Assembly (NCBI RefSeq): GCF_001653955.1
Contig: NZ_CP013022.1
Span: forward strand, 62,001-126,000
Source of the DNA: Francisella persica ATCC VR-331
GTDB taxonomy: Bacteria > Pseudomonadota > Gammaproteobacteria > Francisellales > Francisellaceae
Reading direction: 5' to 3'
DNA length: 64,000 nt
Below the pieces are notes generated by a model. That model was not told the DNA's origin, searched no databases, and saw nothing but the letters and a program-made list of their open reading frames with translations. The translations under genes and the position numbers were made by a program. Of the stretch, positions 28,516 to 37,465 are shown in pieces; position 1 is the first letter of the stretch; each line of letters begins with the position of its first letter.

Positions 28516-30432
28516 TTATTTTTTGTCGTCTTCAACATCCTCAAAGTCAGCATCAACAACATCTTCATCTTTCTTAGGTTCTTCAGCTTTAGCACCAGCA
28601 GCTTGAGCTTGCTCAGTATAAGCTTTCTGAGCTATAGGTGCAAATGCTTCTTCTAGAGCTTTAGTTTTAGCTTCAATTGCTTGTTTATCATCACCTTTAG
28701 TTGCAGCTTCAAGCTCTTTACAAGCTTCTTCGATCTTATCTTTTTCTTCTGATGTTACTTTATCACCTAGCTCTTGAATTGCTTTTCTTGAGCTATGAAT
28801 TAGATTATCAGCAGTATTTCTAGCAGCTACAAGATCATGGAACTTCTTATCTGCTTCAGCGTTAGACTCAGCATCTTGTACCATTTTTTCGATATCTTCT
28901 TCAGATAAACCACTTGAAGATTTAATTACTATATTTTGCTCTTTACCAGTAGCTTTATCTTTTGCAGATACATTTAATATACCGTTAGCATCTATATCAA
29001 AAGTTACTTCAATTTGTGGCGTACCACGTGGTGCTGGCGGAATATCTGCTAAATCGAATCTACCTAGAGATTTGTTTGCAGATGCCATCTCACGCTCACC
29101 TTGAAGGACATGAATTGTTACTGCAGACTGATTATCTTCAGCTGTAGAGAAAACTTGTGACTTTTTAGTAGGGATAGTCGTATTTCTCTCGATAAGCTTA
29201 GTCATCACTCCACCCATAGTCTCAATACCTAGAGAAAGTGGAGTTACATCTAGTAAAAGTACATCTTTAACATCACCAGCTAATACACCACCTTGGATGG
29301 CCGCACCAACTGCTACAGCTTCATCAGGATTGACATCTTTACGCGGCTCCTTACCAAAGAACTCTTTTACTTTCTCTTGTACTAGAGGCATACGAGTTTG
29401 CCCACCTACTAGTAATACTTCTGTAATATCAGACTTACTTAAACCAGCATCTTCTAAAGCTTTCTTACAAGGCTCCAGAGATCTCATTACTAAATCAGAA
29501 ACTAAAGATTCAAATTTAGCTCTAGTTACTTTGATATTTAAGTGCTTAGGTCCTGTTGCATCAGCTGTAATATATGGTAGATTAACATCAGTTTGTTGTG
29601 CTGATGATAATTCTACTTTTGCTTTTTCAGCAGCTTCTCTAACTCTTTGTAAAGCTAGTTTGTCATTATGCAGATCTATACCTTGTTCTTTTTTGAACTC
29701 ATCGATTAGATAATTCATCAAAGCTAAGTCAAAATCTTCACCACCTAAGAAAGTATCACCATTTGTTGATAATACTTCTATCTGGTTGTCGCCATCGACA
29801 TCAGCAATTTCAATAATTGAGATATCAAAAGTACCACCCCCTAAATCATATACAGCTACAGTTTGCTCACCTTTTTTAGAGTCAACACCATAAGCTAAAG
29901 CTGCCGCTGTAGGCTCATTAATGATTCTTTTAACATCAAGACCTGCAATTTTACCAGCGTCTTTTGTTGCTTGTCTTTGGCTATCGTTAAAGTATGCAGG
30001 CACTGTAATTACAGCCTCTGTAACCTTCTCACCTAAATAATCTTCTGCTGTTTTTTTCATTTTTCTTAAAACTTCAGCTGAAACTTGTGGAGGAGCCATT
30101 TTTTTGCCATCTTTAGTAGCAACCCAAGCATCACCATTATCAGCTTTAACTACCGCATAAGGTACTTTCTTTTTAATATCTTCTTGTACAGCTTTGTCAT
30201 CATACTTACGACCTATAAGTCTCTTGATAGCAAAGAATGTGTTATCAGGGTTTGTCACTGCTTGTCTTTTAGCAGCTTGACCTACTAATATTTCACCATT
30301 ATCAGTATATGCAACTACTGAAGGAGTTGTTCTATGTCCTTCAGCATTTTCAATAACTTTAGCAGTCTTGCCATCCATAATAGCAAGACAAGAGTTAGTA
30401 GTTCCTAAATCTATACCTATTATTTTTCCCAT
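28516..30432 (-). CDS. dnaK: Chaperone DnaK (Hsp70)
   Basis: A 638-residue cytosolic ATP-dependent chaperone, same size as E. coli DnaK. N-terminal nucleotide-binding domain starts [20 protein letters not shown] and contains [15 protein letters not shown] (~195) and [15 protein letters not shown] (~340); the linker [18 protein letters not shown] (~390) leads into the substrate-binding sheet and helical lid. The tail is acidic and ends [15 protein letters not shown], the usual bacterial Hsp70 tail. Ribosome site caggag precedes the start. It lies between grpE and dnaJ, expressed from the heat-shock-type promoter in front of grpE. Confidence 0.98.
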   Translation of the reverse strand: MGKIIGIDLGTTNSCLAIMDGKTAKVIENAEGHRTTPSVVAYTDNGEILVGQAAKRQAVTNPDNTFFAIKRLIGRKYDDKAVQEDIKKKVPYAVVKADNGDAWVATKDGKKMAPPQVSAEVLRKMKKTAEDYLGEKVTEAVITVPAYFNDSQRQATKDAGKIAGLDVKRIINEPTAAALAYGVDSKKGEQTVAVYDLGGGTFDISIIEIADVDGDNQIEVLSTNGDTFLGGEDFDLALMNYLIDEFKKEQGIDLHNDKLALQRVREAAEKAKVELSSAQQTDVNLPYITADATGPKHLNIKVTRAKFESLVSDLVMRSLEPCKKALEDAGLSKSDITEVLLVGGQTRMPLVQEKVKEFFGKEPRKDVNPDEAVAVGAAIQGGVLAGDVKDVLLLDVTPLSLGIETMGGVMTKLIERNTTIPTKKSQVFSTAEDNQSAVTIHVLQGEREMASANKSLGRFDLADIPPAPRGTPQIEVTFDIDANGILNVSAKDKATGKEQNIVIKSSSGLSEEDIEKMVQDAESNAEADKKFHDLVAARNTADNLIHSSRKAIQELGDKVTSEEKDKIEEACKELEAATKGDDKQAIEAKTKALEEAFAPIAQKAYTEQAQAAGAKAEEPKKDEDVVDADFEDVEDDKK

Positions 30433-30450
30433 TTGATTCTCCTGTTTTTA

Positions 30451-30497
30451 TTTTGTAATTTTTTTAAAATTACAAACCCATCTAGCTATTAGATGGG
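30451..30497 (-). promoter_or_regulatory. Tandem hairpins between grpE and dnaK
   Basis: Two perfect inverted repeats lie in the 93-base gap: CCCATCTA / TAGATGGG (30477-30497, 5-base loop) and TTTGTAATTTT / AAAATTACAAA (within 30451-30476, 3- to 4-base centre). In minus-strand mRNA the first stem is followed by the second, which ends about 20 bases before the dnaK start. They may stabilise or process the mRNA or attenuate transcription. No long T run follows the first stem, so a simple terminator is less likely. Confidence 0.55.
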
Positions 30498-30525
30498 CAT
30501 ACTTATAATCTTTTCAAGTGTTTTT

Positions 30526-31113
30526 TTAATTTTTTACTACGACAACTTTTGCAGCTCTAACAACACGACCATTTAACATATAACCCTTTTGAAACACATC
30601 AAAGATAGTATTATCTTCAAATTCAGGATTAGGAATCATCGCCATAGCTTCATGTAGATTAGGATCAAATTTTTCACCCTTTGGATCTAGCTCTTCTACA
30701 CCATTTTTCTTGAGTACATCAACTAACATTTTTGCTGTTAACTCAATACCATCTTTCATTGCAATAGCTTCTTCAAGTTTAACCTCATGCTTTAATGCTT
30801 GTTCAATACTATCAATTACAGGTAAAAGTTCTTTGGCAAACTTCTCTATGCCAAATTTACGGGCATTAAATACATCTCTCTCAGCTCTTTTACGAATGTT
30901 TTCCATTTCAGCATTTGCTCTTAAAACTTCATCTCTAAATCTATCACAACTCTCTTCTAGTTCTTTTATAGTATCCTTTGCTCTTTCTAATTGTTCTTCT
31001 ACAGATAATTCTTCTATAGCTCCATTAGCGCATTCTTGCTCAGTTTCTACTTGTGCTTCTGTTTCAACCTCAAGACCTTTATCTTCTACCTTACTTTTTT
31101 CTTGTTTACTCAT
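30526..31113 (-). CDS. grpE: Nucleotide exchange factor GrpE
   Basis: A 195-residue DnaK partner that releases ADP and resets the chaperone cycle. The N-terminus is acidic and Glu/Gln-rich; a long helix (~50-110) carries DEVLRANAEMENIRKRAERD, the GrpE dimer helix, followed by FAKELLPVIDSIEQAL and the beta-domain ending with GRVVRAAKVVVVKN. All are classical GrpE blocks. It is the first gene of the grpE-dnaK-dnaJ cluster; hrcA is not next to it, consistent with sigma-32 control. Confidence 0.95.
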   Translation of the reverse strand: MSKQEKSKVEDKGLEVETEAQVETEQECANGAIEELSVEEQLERAKDTIKELEESCDRFRDEVLRANAEMENIRKRAERDVFNARKFGIEKFAKELLPVIDSIEQALKHEVKLEEAIAMKDGIELTAKMLVDVLKKNGVEELDPKGEKFDPNLHEAMAMIPNPEFEDNTIFDVFQKGYMLNGRVVRAAKVVVVKN

Positions 31114-31167
31114 AAAACAACCTTTTATTTTAGTTCTGTTAATACTACAATTTGCTATATGCTTTAT

Positions 31168-31195
31168 AGATAGTGGTTAACTCTATACTTTCAAG
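31168..31195 (-). promoter_or_regulatory. Sigma-32-type heat-shock promoter for grpE
   Basis: On the minus strand CTTGAAA (31189-31195) matches the sigma-32 -35 element exactly. After 13 bases comes CACTATCT (31168-31175), agreeing with 5 of 7 defined positions of CCCCATnT. Transcription would start about 50 bases before the grpE ATG. No HrcA CIRCE inverted repeat is seen here. Confidence 0.7.
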
Positions 31196-31217
31196 AAATT
31201 ATTGGTATTTTTTTTAT

Positions 31218-32369
31218 ATGTACATTAAAAAAGTAAAAGAAACCTTAAAAAAAATAATTATTGTAGTTAGTTTTATACTTATAACTGGGTGTAATAATCT
31301 TACTGCTCAGCGCTACTTAACAAAAAAATACTCAAAAAATATAGATTATAAAAAATCGAGCTTTGAAGATTTAAGAAACTGGGATAGTTCTGATCAACTT
31401 GAATCTTTTAGAACTTTTAAAAGATCATGTAAAAAGATATTAGAGGAAAATAAACACGAATATTCAAACTGGATAAATACCTGCCATAAGGTAGTAAATA
31501 CAGATTTAAACAATAACCAACAAGCTAAAATATTTTTTGAGCAGAATTTCACTCCATATCAAATAATATACAAAGGGAAAGATACTGGTTTATTTACAGG
31601 CTATTATGAGCCTTCGATGAAAGGTAGTTTAGTTAAAACTTTACAATATACTGTACCTATATATCGTACTCCTGATAATTTAGTTAAAAAACCTAAAGGC
31701 GATGGCGGCTTTTCTTTTGGGATGTATCAAAATGGTAAATTTGTTCCTTATTATTCACGTGAAGAAATATCAAATGGTGATCTACTTCCGACAAAAGATG
31801 TTTTAGCATGGGTAGAATCAAAAGTTGACCGGACATTTTTACAAATTCAGGGCTCTGGTCGCATCCAAACTGATAGTGGTGACATTCTTATAGGTTATGA
31901 TAGCCAAAATGGCCATGAGTATAAACCTATCGGTAGATATTTACTTGATCATGGTTATATGAATGCTGAGCAAATATCTATGCAAGCTATAAAAGCATGG
32001 CTTGATGACAATAAAGATAAGATCGATGATGTTTTAAATTATGATCCTTCTTTTGTATTTTTTAGATATATTGATAGTAAAAATGTTGTAGGCGCTCAAG
32101 AAGTTGAGCTAACACCTGGATATTCTCTTGCCGTTGATAATAAATACTACCTTTATGGTGTACCTTTATGGTTAGAGACAGATTACTTTACTAATAATCA
32201 CCATGATACTAAGCCTCTTGATAGGCTAATGATAGCTCAAGATACAGGTGGAGCTATAAAAGGTGCAATTAGGGGTGATATATTTTGGGGACATGGTAAA
32301 CAAGCAGAATTTAACGCCGGTCTAATGAATAACCGCGGCAAACTATGGATACTTTTACCAAATGACTGA
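31218..32369 (+). CDS. mltA: Membrane-bound lytic murein transglycosylase A
   Basis: A 383-residue outer-membrane lipoprotein that cleaves peptidoglycan with 1,6-anhydro ring formation. The ATG at 31218 is chosen because it gives a proper lipoprotein signal (ITGC, lipidated Cys25); the longer frame from 31173 starts inside the grpE promoter. Seen: TGLFTGYYEP (~118-127) opening the MltA domain, FLQIQGSGRI (~208), and the 3D domain with RLMIAQDTGGAIKGAIRGDIFWG (~340), which includes the catalytic aspartate region. It overlaps the next gene by 8 bases. Confidence 0.92.
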   Translation: MYIKKVKETLKKIIIVVSFILITGCNNLTAQRYLTKKYSKNIDYKKSSFEDLRNWDSSDQLESFRTFKRSCKKILEENKHEYSNWINTCHKVVNTDLNNNQQAKIFFEQNFTPYQIIYKGKDTGLFTGYYEPSMKGSLVKTLQYTVPIYRTPDNLVKKPKGDGGFSFGMYQNGKFVPYYSREEISNGDLLPTKDVLAWVESKVDRTFLQIQGSGRIQTDSGDILIGYDSQNGHEYKPIGRYLLDHGYMNAEQISMQAIKAWLDDNKDKIDDVLNYDPSFVFFRYIDSKNVVGAQEVELTPGYSLAVDNKYYLYGVPLWLETDYFTNNHHDTKPLDRLMIAQDTGGAIKGAIRGDIFWGHGKQAEFNAGLMNNRGKLWILLPND

Positions 32370-33546
32370 TACAAAATATTTTGACACTATTATAATTGGT
32401 GCTGGAATCTCTGGTATCTCTTTAGCCCAACGATTAACTGATGCGACAATAAAAAACTGTATCTTTGAGGCTAATAAGGTCGGTGGTTGTATTGACTCAA
32501 TTTCATACAATGATTTTTGGTTTGAGATGGGAGCTCACACAATATATAACTCTTACAATGAAACTATAAAATATATTCGCAATAACTCTCTTGAAAAAGA
32601 TATCCAATCAAGAAAAAAAGCACCATTCTTATTTGTTCAACCAAATAATAAAATTCAAAGTATTTTTACAAATATTAATCCGTTTACAGCAGCTCTTAGT
32701 TTTTTGAGAAATAGAAAAGCCTCAAAAGAAGATAAGACTGTTAGTGAATATGCTACAAAGCTATTTGGTAAAAGAAATTATAATCAAACTTTGAAGTATT
32801 GTTTTGATGCTGTATTATCTCAAAATAGTGAGAACTTCCCAATGGAATATTTATTTAAAAAATATGATAGAGATACGACATTGCCGCGAAGTTTTACTCT
32901 AAAGAATGGTTTAGCTGAGCTTTTTAAAAAACATAACCAAAATGTTATAAAAGAAACTGTTATAAGTGTAACAAAACCGCTAAAATGGTATATACACACA
33001 AACCATGCTAAATATACTTGTGAAAATCTCTGTTTTGCAACACCATGGGATGTGACCGAATCTTTATTAGAAAAGATATTACCAAACTTAACAAAACATC
33101 AATACAGGCCTACAATATTGAAACTAATAAGTGTAGGAATTGTTACTAGTAAAACAAGTTTAAAACATATTAAGAATTTAGCCGGCTTAATTGGTAAACA
33201 ACAATTCTTTTATTCTGCAGTTTCACGAGATGTTGTCGATAATCGAAACTATAGAGCAGTTGTTTTTCATTGTCGTAATTATTTTTCTGAAAATGAGTTA
33301 TTAGCTAAAATCACAAAACTGTTAAATATAAAAAAAGAAGAGATTCTGTATACATATATCAAAAATAACACTCTGCCATGCTATCACCGCAATCATAGCC
33401 AATTTCTAGAAGATCTAGATAAAGAGTTACAAAAAAACCCTGATCTCTTTATAAGTGGTAACTTTTTTGACAGATTAGCAATTGAGAACTGTATTCAAAG
33501 GTCAAATAATCAAGCAGATAAAATTATTCAAAATAAAAAGCCTTAA
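32362..33546 (+). CDS. FAD-dependent oxidoreductase (amine oxidase / HemY-like)
   Basis: A 394-residue flavoprotein: dinucleotide-binding GxGxxG (IIIGAGISGISLAQRL, residues ~11-26), an acidic end of the second strand (CIFEANKVGG), and an FAD-contacting patch (WFEMGAHTIYNSYNE). The C-terminus (LFISGNFFDRLAIENCIQ) resembles the GDxx end motif of protoporphyrinogen/amine oxidase-type enzymes, where GD is replaced by GN. No membrane segment. It overlaps mltA by 8 bases, so the two are coupled. The substrate is unknown; HemY-like or phytoene-desaturase-like roles are possible, but not shown. Confidence 0.75.
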   Translation: MTDTKYFDTIIIGAGISGISLAQRLTDATIKNCIFEANKVGGCIDSISYNDFWFEMGAHTIYNSYNETIKYIRNNSLEKDIQSRKKAPFLFVQPNNKIQSIFTNINPFTAALSFLRNRKASKEDKTVSEYATKLFGKRNYNQTLKYCFDAVLSQNSENFPMEYLFKKYDRDTTLPRSFTLKNGLAELFKKHNQNVIKETVISVTKPLKWYIHTNHAKYTCENLCFATPWDVTESLLEKILPNLTKHQYRPTILKLISVGIVTSKTSLKHIKNLAGLIGKQQFFYSAVSRDVVDNRNYRAVVFHCRNYFSENELLAKITKLLNIKKEEILYTYIKNNTLPCYHRNHSQFLEDLDKELQKNPDLFISGNFFDRLAIENCIQRSNNQADKIIQNKKP

Positions 33547-33550
33547 TGAT

Positions 33551-33578
33551 TTGATTATTTCGCGCGAAAAATGTATCA
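33551..33578 (+). promoter_or_regulatory. Promoter of rplM-rpsI-mglAB with central palindrome
   Basis: TTGATT (33551-33556) and TATCAT (33573-33578), 16 bases apart, are a reasonable -35/-10 pair. The spacer contains the perfect 12-base palindrome TTTCGCGCGAAA (33558-33569), a striking GC patch in AT-rich DNA and a likely protein-binding site. The following ~100-base leader is structured. Confidence 0.45.
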
Positions 33579-33585
33579 TGTAGTC

Positions 33586-33643
33586 TGCAAAATCTTAAAG
33601 TCAAACAAGCTAAAACCAGCTTGCGAATCAAGAATTTTTTGCA
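33586..33643 (+). promoter_or_regulatory. Structured leader before rplM (possible L13 autoregulation)
   Basis: An inner stem CAAGCT / AGCTTG (33606-33611 with 33618-33623) is enclosed by an outer pairing TGCAAAATCTT with AAGAATTTTTTGCA (33586-33596 with 33630-33643, with bulges). Ribosomal protein operons commonly carry such leaders bound by one of their products; binding by L13 here is inference. Confidence 0.4.
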
Positions 33644-33682
33644 AAAACTGAGTAATTGACAACAATAAATAAAGGAAAAAAG

Positions 33683-34111
33683 ATGAAAACGTTTACTGCA
33701 AAACCATCAAATACCAAAATAGAATGGCTTTTGATTGATGCTACAGATAAAACTTTAGGTCGTCTAGCTACTGAAGTAGCAATGATCCTAAGAGGAAAAA
33801 ACAAGCCAGAATATACTCCTCACATGGATACTGGTGATTATGTTGTTATCGTAAATGCTGAAAAAATAGCTATAACTGGTAACAAAAGAAAAGCTAAAAC
33901 TTATTACCATCATACTGGTTATATTGGCGGTATCAAATCAGTATCTTTCGAGAAGCTAATAACAACTCATCCAGAAAGAGCTATTGAAAAAGCTGTTAGA
34001 GGGATGCTTCCTAGAACTCCACTAGGTCGCACTATGTTTAAAAAGTTAAAAGTTTATGCAGGTGAAACTCACCCACATACAGCTCAACAACCTAAAGCTC
34101 ACAATATTTAA
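33683..34111 (+). CDS. rplM: 50S ribosomal protein L13
   Basis: A 142-residue protein, the E. coli length, when started at ATG 33683 behind an aaaggaaaaaag ribosome site; the earlier in-frame ATG at 33656 has no ribosome site. Family marks: [19 protein letters not shown] near the start, [20 protein letters not shown], and [22 protein letters not shown]. It is an early-assembly protein of the large subunit. It heads the rplM-rpsI-mglA-mglB group (15-52 base gaps). Confidence 0.98.
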   Translation: MKTFTAKPSNTKIEWLLIDATDKTLGRLATEVAMILRGKNKPEYTPHMDTGDYVVIVNAEKIAITGNKRKAKTYYHHTGYIGGIKSVSFEKLITTHPERAIEKAVRGMLPRTPLGRTMFKKLKVYAGETHPHTAQQPKAHNI

Positions 34112-34126
34112 TAAAGGATGGTAAAA

Positions 34127-34516
34127 ATGTCAGAATATAATTATGGTACAGGTCGTCGCAAAAGTTCTGTAGCTCGCGTATTTATGAAAAAAGGTACTGG
34201 TCAGTTTGTTGTTAATGGTCTTCCATTAGAGCAATACCTATGTCGTGAAACAGACTGCATGGTTGTAAAGCAACCTTTAGAACTAACTAACAACACTGAT
34301 AACTTTGATTTCAAAGTAACAGTTAAAGGTGGCGGAACTACTGGTCAAGCTGGTGCTATCCGCCTTGGTGTCACTAGAGCTTTAATTGAGCATGATGAAA
34401 CTCTTAAATCAGCTCTTCGTGAAGCAGGTTTTGTTACTCGTGACCCACGTAAAGTTGAGCGTAAAAAATTTGGTCTTAGAAAAGCTCGTAGAAGAAGACA
34501 GTTCTCTAAGCGTTAA
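34127..34516 (+). CDS. rpsI: 30S ribosomal protein S9
   Basis: A 129-residue protein (E. coli 130) from ATG 34127, preceded by ataaaggatgg; the in-frame ATG at 34118 lies inside the ribosome site. It begins [18 protein letters not shown] and ends with the basic tail [13 protein letters not shown], whose last residues reach into the ribosomal P site. [19 protein letters not shown] is the conserved core. It pairs with L13 as in most bacteria. Confidence 0.98.
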   Translation: MSEYNYGTGRRKSSVARVFMKKGTGQFVVNGLPLEQYLCRETDCMVVKQPLELTNNTDNFDFKVTVKGGGTTGQAGAIRLGVTRALIEHDETLKSALREAGFVTRDPRKVERKKFGLRKARRRRQFSKR

Positions 34517-34568
34517 TCTATATATAACCTTTCTATTATTCTTTTTATTTTACTAGGAGGATACAATC

Positions 34569-35186
34569 TTGCTTTTATACACAAAAAAAGATGATATCTA
34601 TAGTGATATAGTCCGCATGGTCCTTCTTATTAAAGGAGCTAATGCGAAAATTGTAGATGTTTCTAAAGAAGAAAATTCAAAATATCTAGAGGAGCTAAAT
34701 ATCATCACACCCAATGGCAATATCCCTACGCTTAGTACTGATGATTTTGCTGTATATAGACTTAGTGTGATTATAGAAGCTATAGAAGATTTATATCCGT
34801 TTCCTCCAATGTTTCCGGTATTTCCAAAACAGCGTGCTAATGCAAGAATATTGTTAGAATATGTTAATAAAACATTTCTACAAAACATTATCAAGTTGGA
34901 AAACCATAATTTGGATAAAAAACAAGCCGTCGAAATAAAAATGATGATGCAAAGGGATATCATTAGCACTTACAAAACAATAGTTAGCGAAAGAGAAATA
35001 AACGCAGAAAGTAATCCTGATGCGCAAAATATAAATGTATTGACTCTGATAATAACTTTTGTTTTTTATTATTTAATTAAGCTAAAGATCTCGATACCAA
35101 CAAAAGATAAGAATATTATCAAAGAGATTAAAGAACTACTTAGTGAACCTAACTTTATAAAAACCATCAAAGCAAAAGGAGTTTAG
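34569..35186 (+). CDS. mglA: Macrophage growth locus regulator MglA (SspA family)
   Basis: A 205-residue SspA-like protein with a GST fold: N-terminal thioredoxin-like half (NGNIPTLSTDDFAVYRLSVIIEAI with the cis-proline motif), then an all-helical half from ~85. MglA is known to pair with SspA on RNA polymerase; with PigR and ppGpp it activates Francisella pathogenicity island genes. The start is TTG, because no ATG lies near the strong aggagg site at 34555-34560 and the translation LLYTKKDDIYSD matches MglA. The weak start codon may limit its level relative to the ribosomal genes upstream. The mglB start is 1 base after its stop. Confidence 0.95.
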   Translation: MLLYTKKDDIYSDIVRMVLLIKGANAKIVDVSKEENSKYLEELNIITPNGNIPTLSTDDFAVYRLSVIIEAIEDLYPFPPMFPVFPKQRANARILLEYVNKTFLQNIIKLENHNLDKKQAVEIKMMMQRDIISTYKTIVSEREINAESNPDAQNINVLTLIITFVFYYLIKLKISIPTKDKNIIKEIKELLSEPNFIKTIKAKGV

Positions 35187-35187
35187 T

Positions 35188-35595
35188 ATGTCTATGCTTA
35201 GAGCATATGTAGTTAAAGCTACATACAACTGGCTAGTTGATCATGGATTTACACCTTATGTTTTAGTTGATACTGAATATGAAGGTGTTATAGTACCTGC
35301 AAACTATATTGATGAGGATAAAAAAATACTTTTAGATTTATCTCCTCAAGCAATACAGAATTTAGCTATAGATGATAACCATATTAGTTTTGACGCAACA
35401 TTTGATAGTGAGCCAATATCTATAAACATTCCTATTGAAGCTGTCTTAGAAGTATTTTCTAAAGAAACAGAACAAGGAATGTATGCCCGTGAATTTGGTT
35501 ATGGCATTAATATTAATGAAGGTGAAGATGACGAAACTGCTAATCCTAGCAAAATATGTCAGACAAATTTAGGAAATGTTCTTTCGCTAGATTAA
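35188..35595 (+). CDS. mglB: MglB (SspB-family protein)
   Basis: A 135-residue homologue of the ClpXP adaptor SspB: an N-terminal fold (LRAYVVKATYNWLVDHGFTPYVLVD, VIVPANYI, LDLSPQAIQNLAI, FDATFDSEPISINIPIEAVLEVFSKE) followed by a short acidic tail. The SspB family's C-terminal ClpX-binding motif (LRVVK-like) is not seen; the tail ends NPSKICQTNLGNVLSLD. So it may be a regulator only, or use another ClpX contact (inference). It is cotranscribed with mglA with a 1-base gap. Confidence 0.93.
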   Translation: MSMLRAYVVKATYNWLVDHGFTPYVLVDTEYEGVIVPANYIDEDKKILLDLSPQAIQNLAIDDNHISFDATFDSEPISINIPIEAVLEVFSKETEQGMYAREFGYGININEGEDDETANPSKICQTNLGNVLSLD

Positions 35596-36280
35596 TTTCA
35601 CAAATAAATACCTGCAAAAATCACCGCATAAAACGCTATTTTTTTTAGATTTTGCAGCAAATATCTTATGACCGCGTACCAAAGGATATATTTAAAGACA
35701 GTAAGAATTGTTATATTAGTTCAATCAATATTTTCAATTGACGAAGTATCAGTTTGATAAATCAAATATGCCAAGTATAAAAATAATAGTAATGATTAAA
35801 AAGTAAAGCTTAATTTATTAATTTTAACTATTATCGAAAGACCATCTTTTATAGTGAATAATAGTATTAAACCACACGTTACATCACTTATTAGCCAGCG
35901 ATTATAGCTAGGGGAAAGTCACTCCAAATAAATCGCAGCAGAATTATATAAAATTAGTACCAAGACCATGCTATTAGCAAACATAACGCTACTAATAGAC
36001 CAAATGCAGTATTATAGCGCTGAGAAAAAAACTCTAAAACATAGATAGAAGAGTAAAATAATGGACCAATTTTTAAAATCATCCCTAAAGATAATACCGA
36101 AAAATCATAAATAACATATAGATTGATGTTTAATTCTGACATCACTAATGTCGCTGTCAGAGCCAAAATTTCTAAGCTTTTGCCAGTGGCATAACAATCT
36201 CCCTAATTTCAAAGTAGTAACTGTATCGGCTTATAGCTTTTTATATGAATATAAAATACATTATATTTTTCTATATTTTC
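35596..36280 (-). other. Gene-poor stretch with a membrane-protein remnant
   Basis: After mglB there is an imperfect hairpin (CTGCAAAAATC ... GATTTTGCAG, 35612-35657) that could end the mgl transcript. The only protein-like run is on the minus strand at 35954-36166 (70 codons, LNINLYVIYDFSVLSLGMILKIG and onward, two hydrophobic segments), without a good ribosome site. It is probably a decayed membrane protein. No family recognised. Confidence 0.4.
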
Positions 36281-36284
36281 TAAA

Positions 36285-36765
36285 TTTTTGGTTGGATAGC
36301 CCTTAGCAAAGCCATACCATGGATATATAATCTATCATGCTCAAGATATATTCTATCTCTATGCACCTTTGCTAATATCGAAGCTGCTAACATTTCTATA
36401 ACTTTTGAGTCACCTTTATATAACTTTTGAGTCACCTTTACTATAGCTTCTGAATTATAATCCCTTTTTGTAATTTATTACCGTCAACTAGAACTTTATC
36501 AAATTGCCTTTTAAAATTATCTGCAACTTGATACATAGCTTGCAGTGTTCTCATCAATTTGCTGTGGACTAATTTCTAATATCGGTATACGCCTTTGCTT
36601 GAGTGATTATTTGCTGATATAGATATTTACGTTTTTTCTCAATTACTTTTTTGAGTCGGCAAGACCATATATTTTACATTTGGATCTAAATAACACCATC
36701 AGCGACTACAGGTCATGATAATGGTCCACACCCTACTTCATCTATACCTAGTATAATCATACTAC
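36285..36765 (-). pseudogene. rnhB: Decayed ribonuclease HII
   Basis: Minus-strand frames give MIILGIDEVGCGPLS near 36762-36718 (the RNase HII start with its catalytic Asp-Glu pair; the usual GxG reads GCG). Later comes KLYKGDSKVIEMLAASILAKVHRDRIYLEHDRLY near 36424-36322, matching 'VKGDxKxxxIAAASILAKVxRDR'. Between them lie several stops (after DEVGCGPLS and around 36540-36480). It cannot make an enzyme that removes ribonucleotides from DNA. A 15-base near-duplication (tataacttttgagtcacctttactata region, ~36400-36440) may be one of the lesions. Confidence 0.78.
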
Positions 36766-37465
36766 CTATCCTAATTTATCTAATGATGTTAAAAAACCTC
36801 TCAAAATCTTCACTTCTTGACTCTCAAGCCCAGATATTTGAAAAAGTCTTCGTATTTTGTCCATAACATGTCCTGGCTTATCTTTATCTAAAAACCCCGC
36901 CTTTATCATACTATCTTCAAAGTGCTGATATAGACCTTGTAGCTCTTTGACAGAAGCTTCTTTATGCAAATGATTATATTCGTGAACTTCTTTTAAATTG
37001 CTCATCTCTCAACTGCTTGCTTATAAATTTCATAGTCATTTGAAGGTACATAAGCATGGACATTACTCATCAAAAGTTCTTCATTTAGCAATCCTGTTCT
37101 CTCACGCCCAAATAATATTGCAATCTTTTGGTTAGACTTTTGCATTTTAGCAAGGATACTTGTCGCAACTTTAGCGATAGGCTCTATAGGCAAAGATACT
37201 CTGCGTACTCTGGCACTTGTACCAACAATATAATCAATATCCTCAAGAGCATCTGCTAGGCTAGTTACTATAGTAGCGTTTTTACTACCTCAGTAGCATG
37301 ACAAGGTAGTGCTATTGCTTCATTATCAATATCGTTTTTTTAGGATTTACAAGCCATAAGTTTGTCAGCCCCATATTTAACATCGCTCTAGCAGTAGAGC
37401 CAACATTACCACTATGAGATGGCTCAATTAGAACTATACGTATATTATTAAATAAGATTATTCAT
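36766..37465 (-). pseudogene. trmJ: Decayed tRNA (Cm32/Um32) methyltransferase TrmJ
   Basis: Three pieces in different frames: [25 protein letters not shown] near 37440-37370 (TrmJ start), then KIAILFGRERTGLLNEELLM in the open run 37002-37193 (the SPOUT AdoMet loop), then the C-terminal block KEASVKELQGLYQHFEDSMIKAGFL and KIRRLFQISGLESQEVKILRGFL in 36766-37005. Stops follow the first piece (poly-T near 37340) and the second, which ends at a stop overlapping the third. TrmJ methylates position 32 of tRNAs. Adjacent to ptsN and the dead rnhB on the same strand. Confidence 0.82.

Noticed and set aside
29297-29713. 138-codon open frame antisense to dnaK, and similar ones antisense to dnaJ and grpE
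   Set aside because: They exist only because the real genes' codon choice leaves few stops on the opposite strand; no ribosome site or family.
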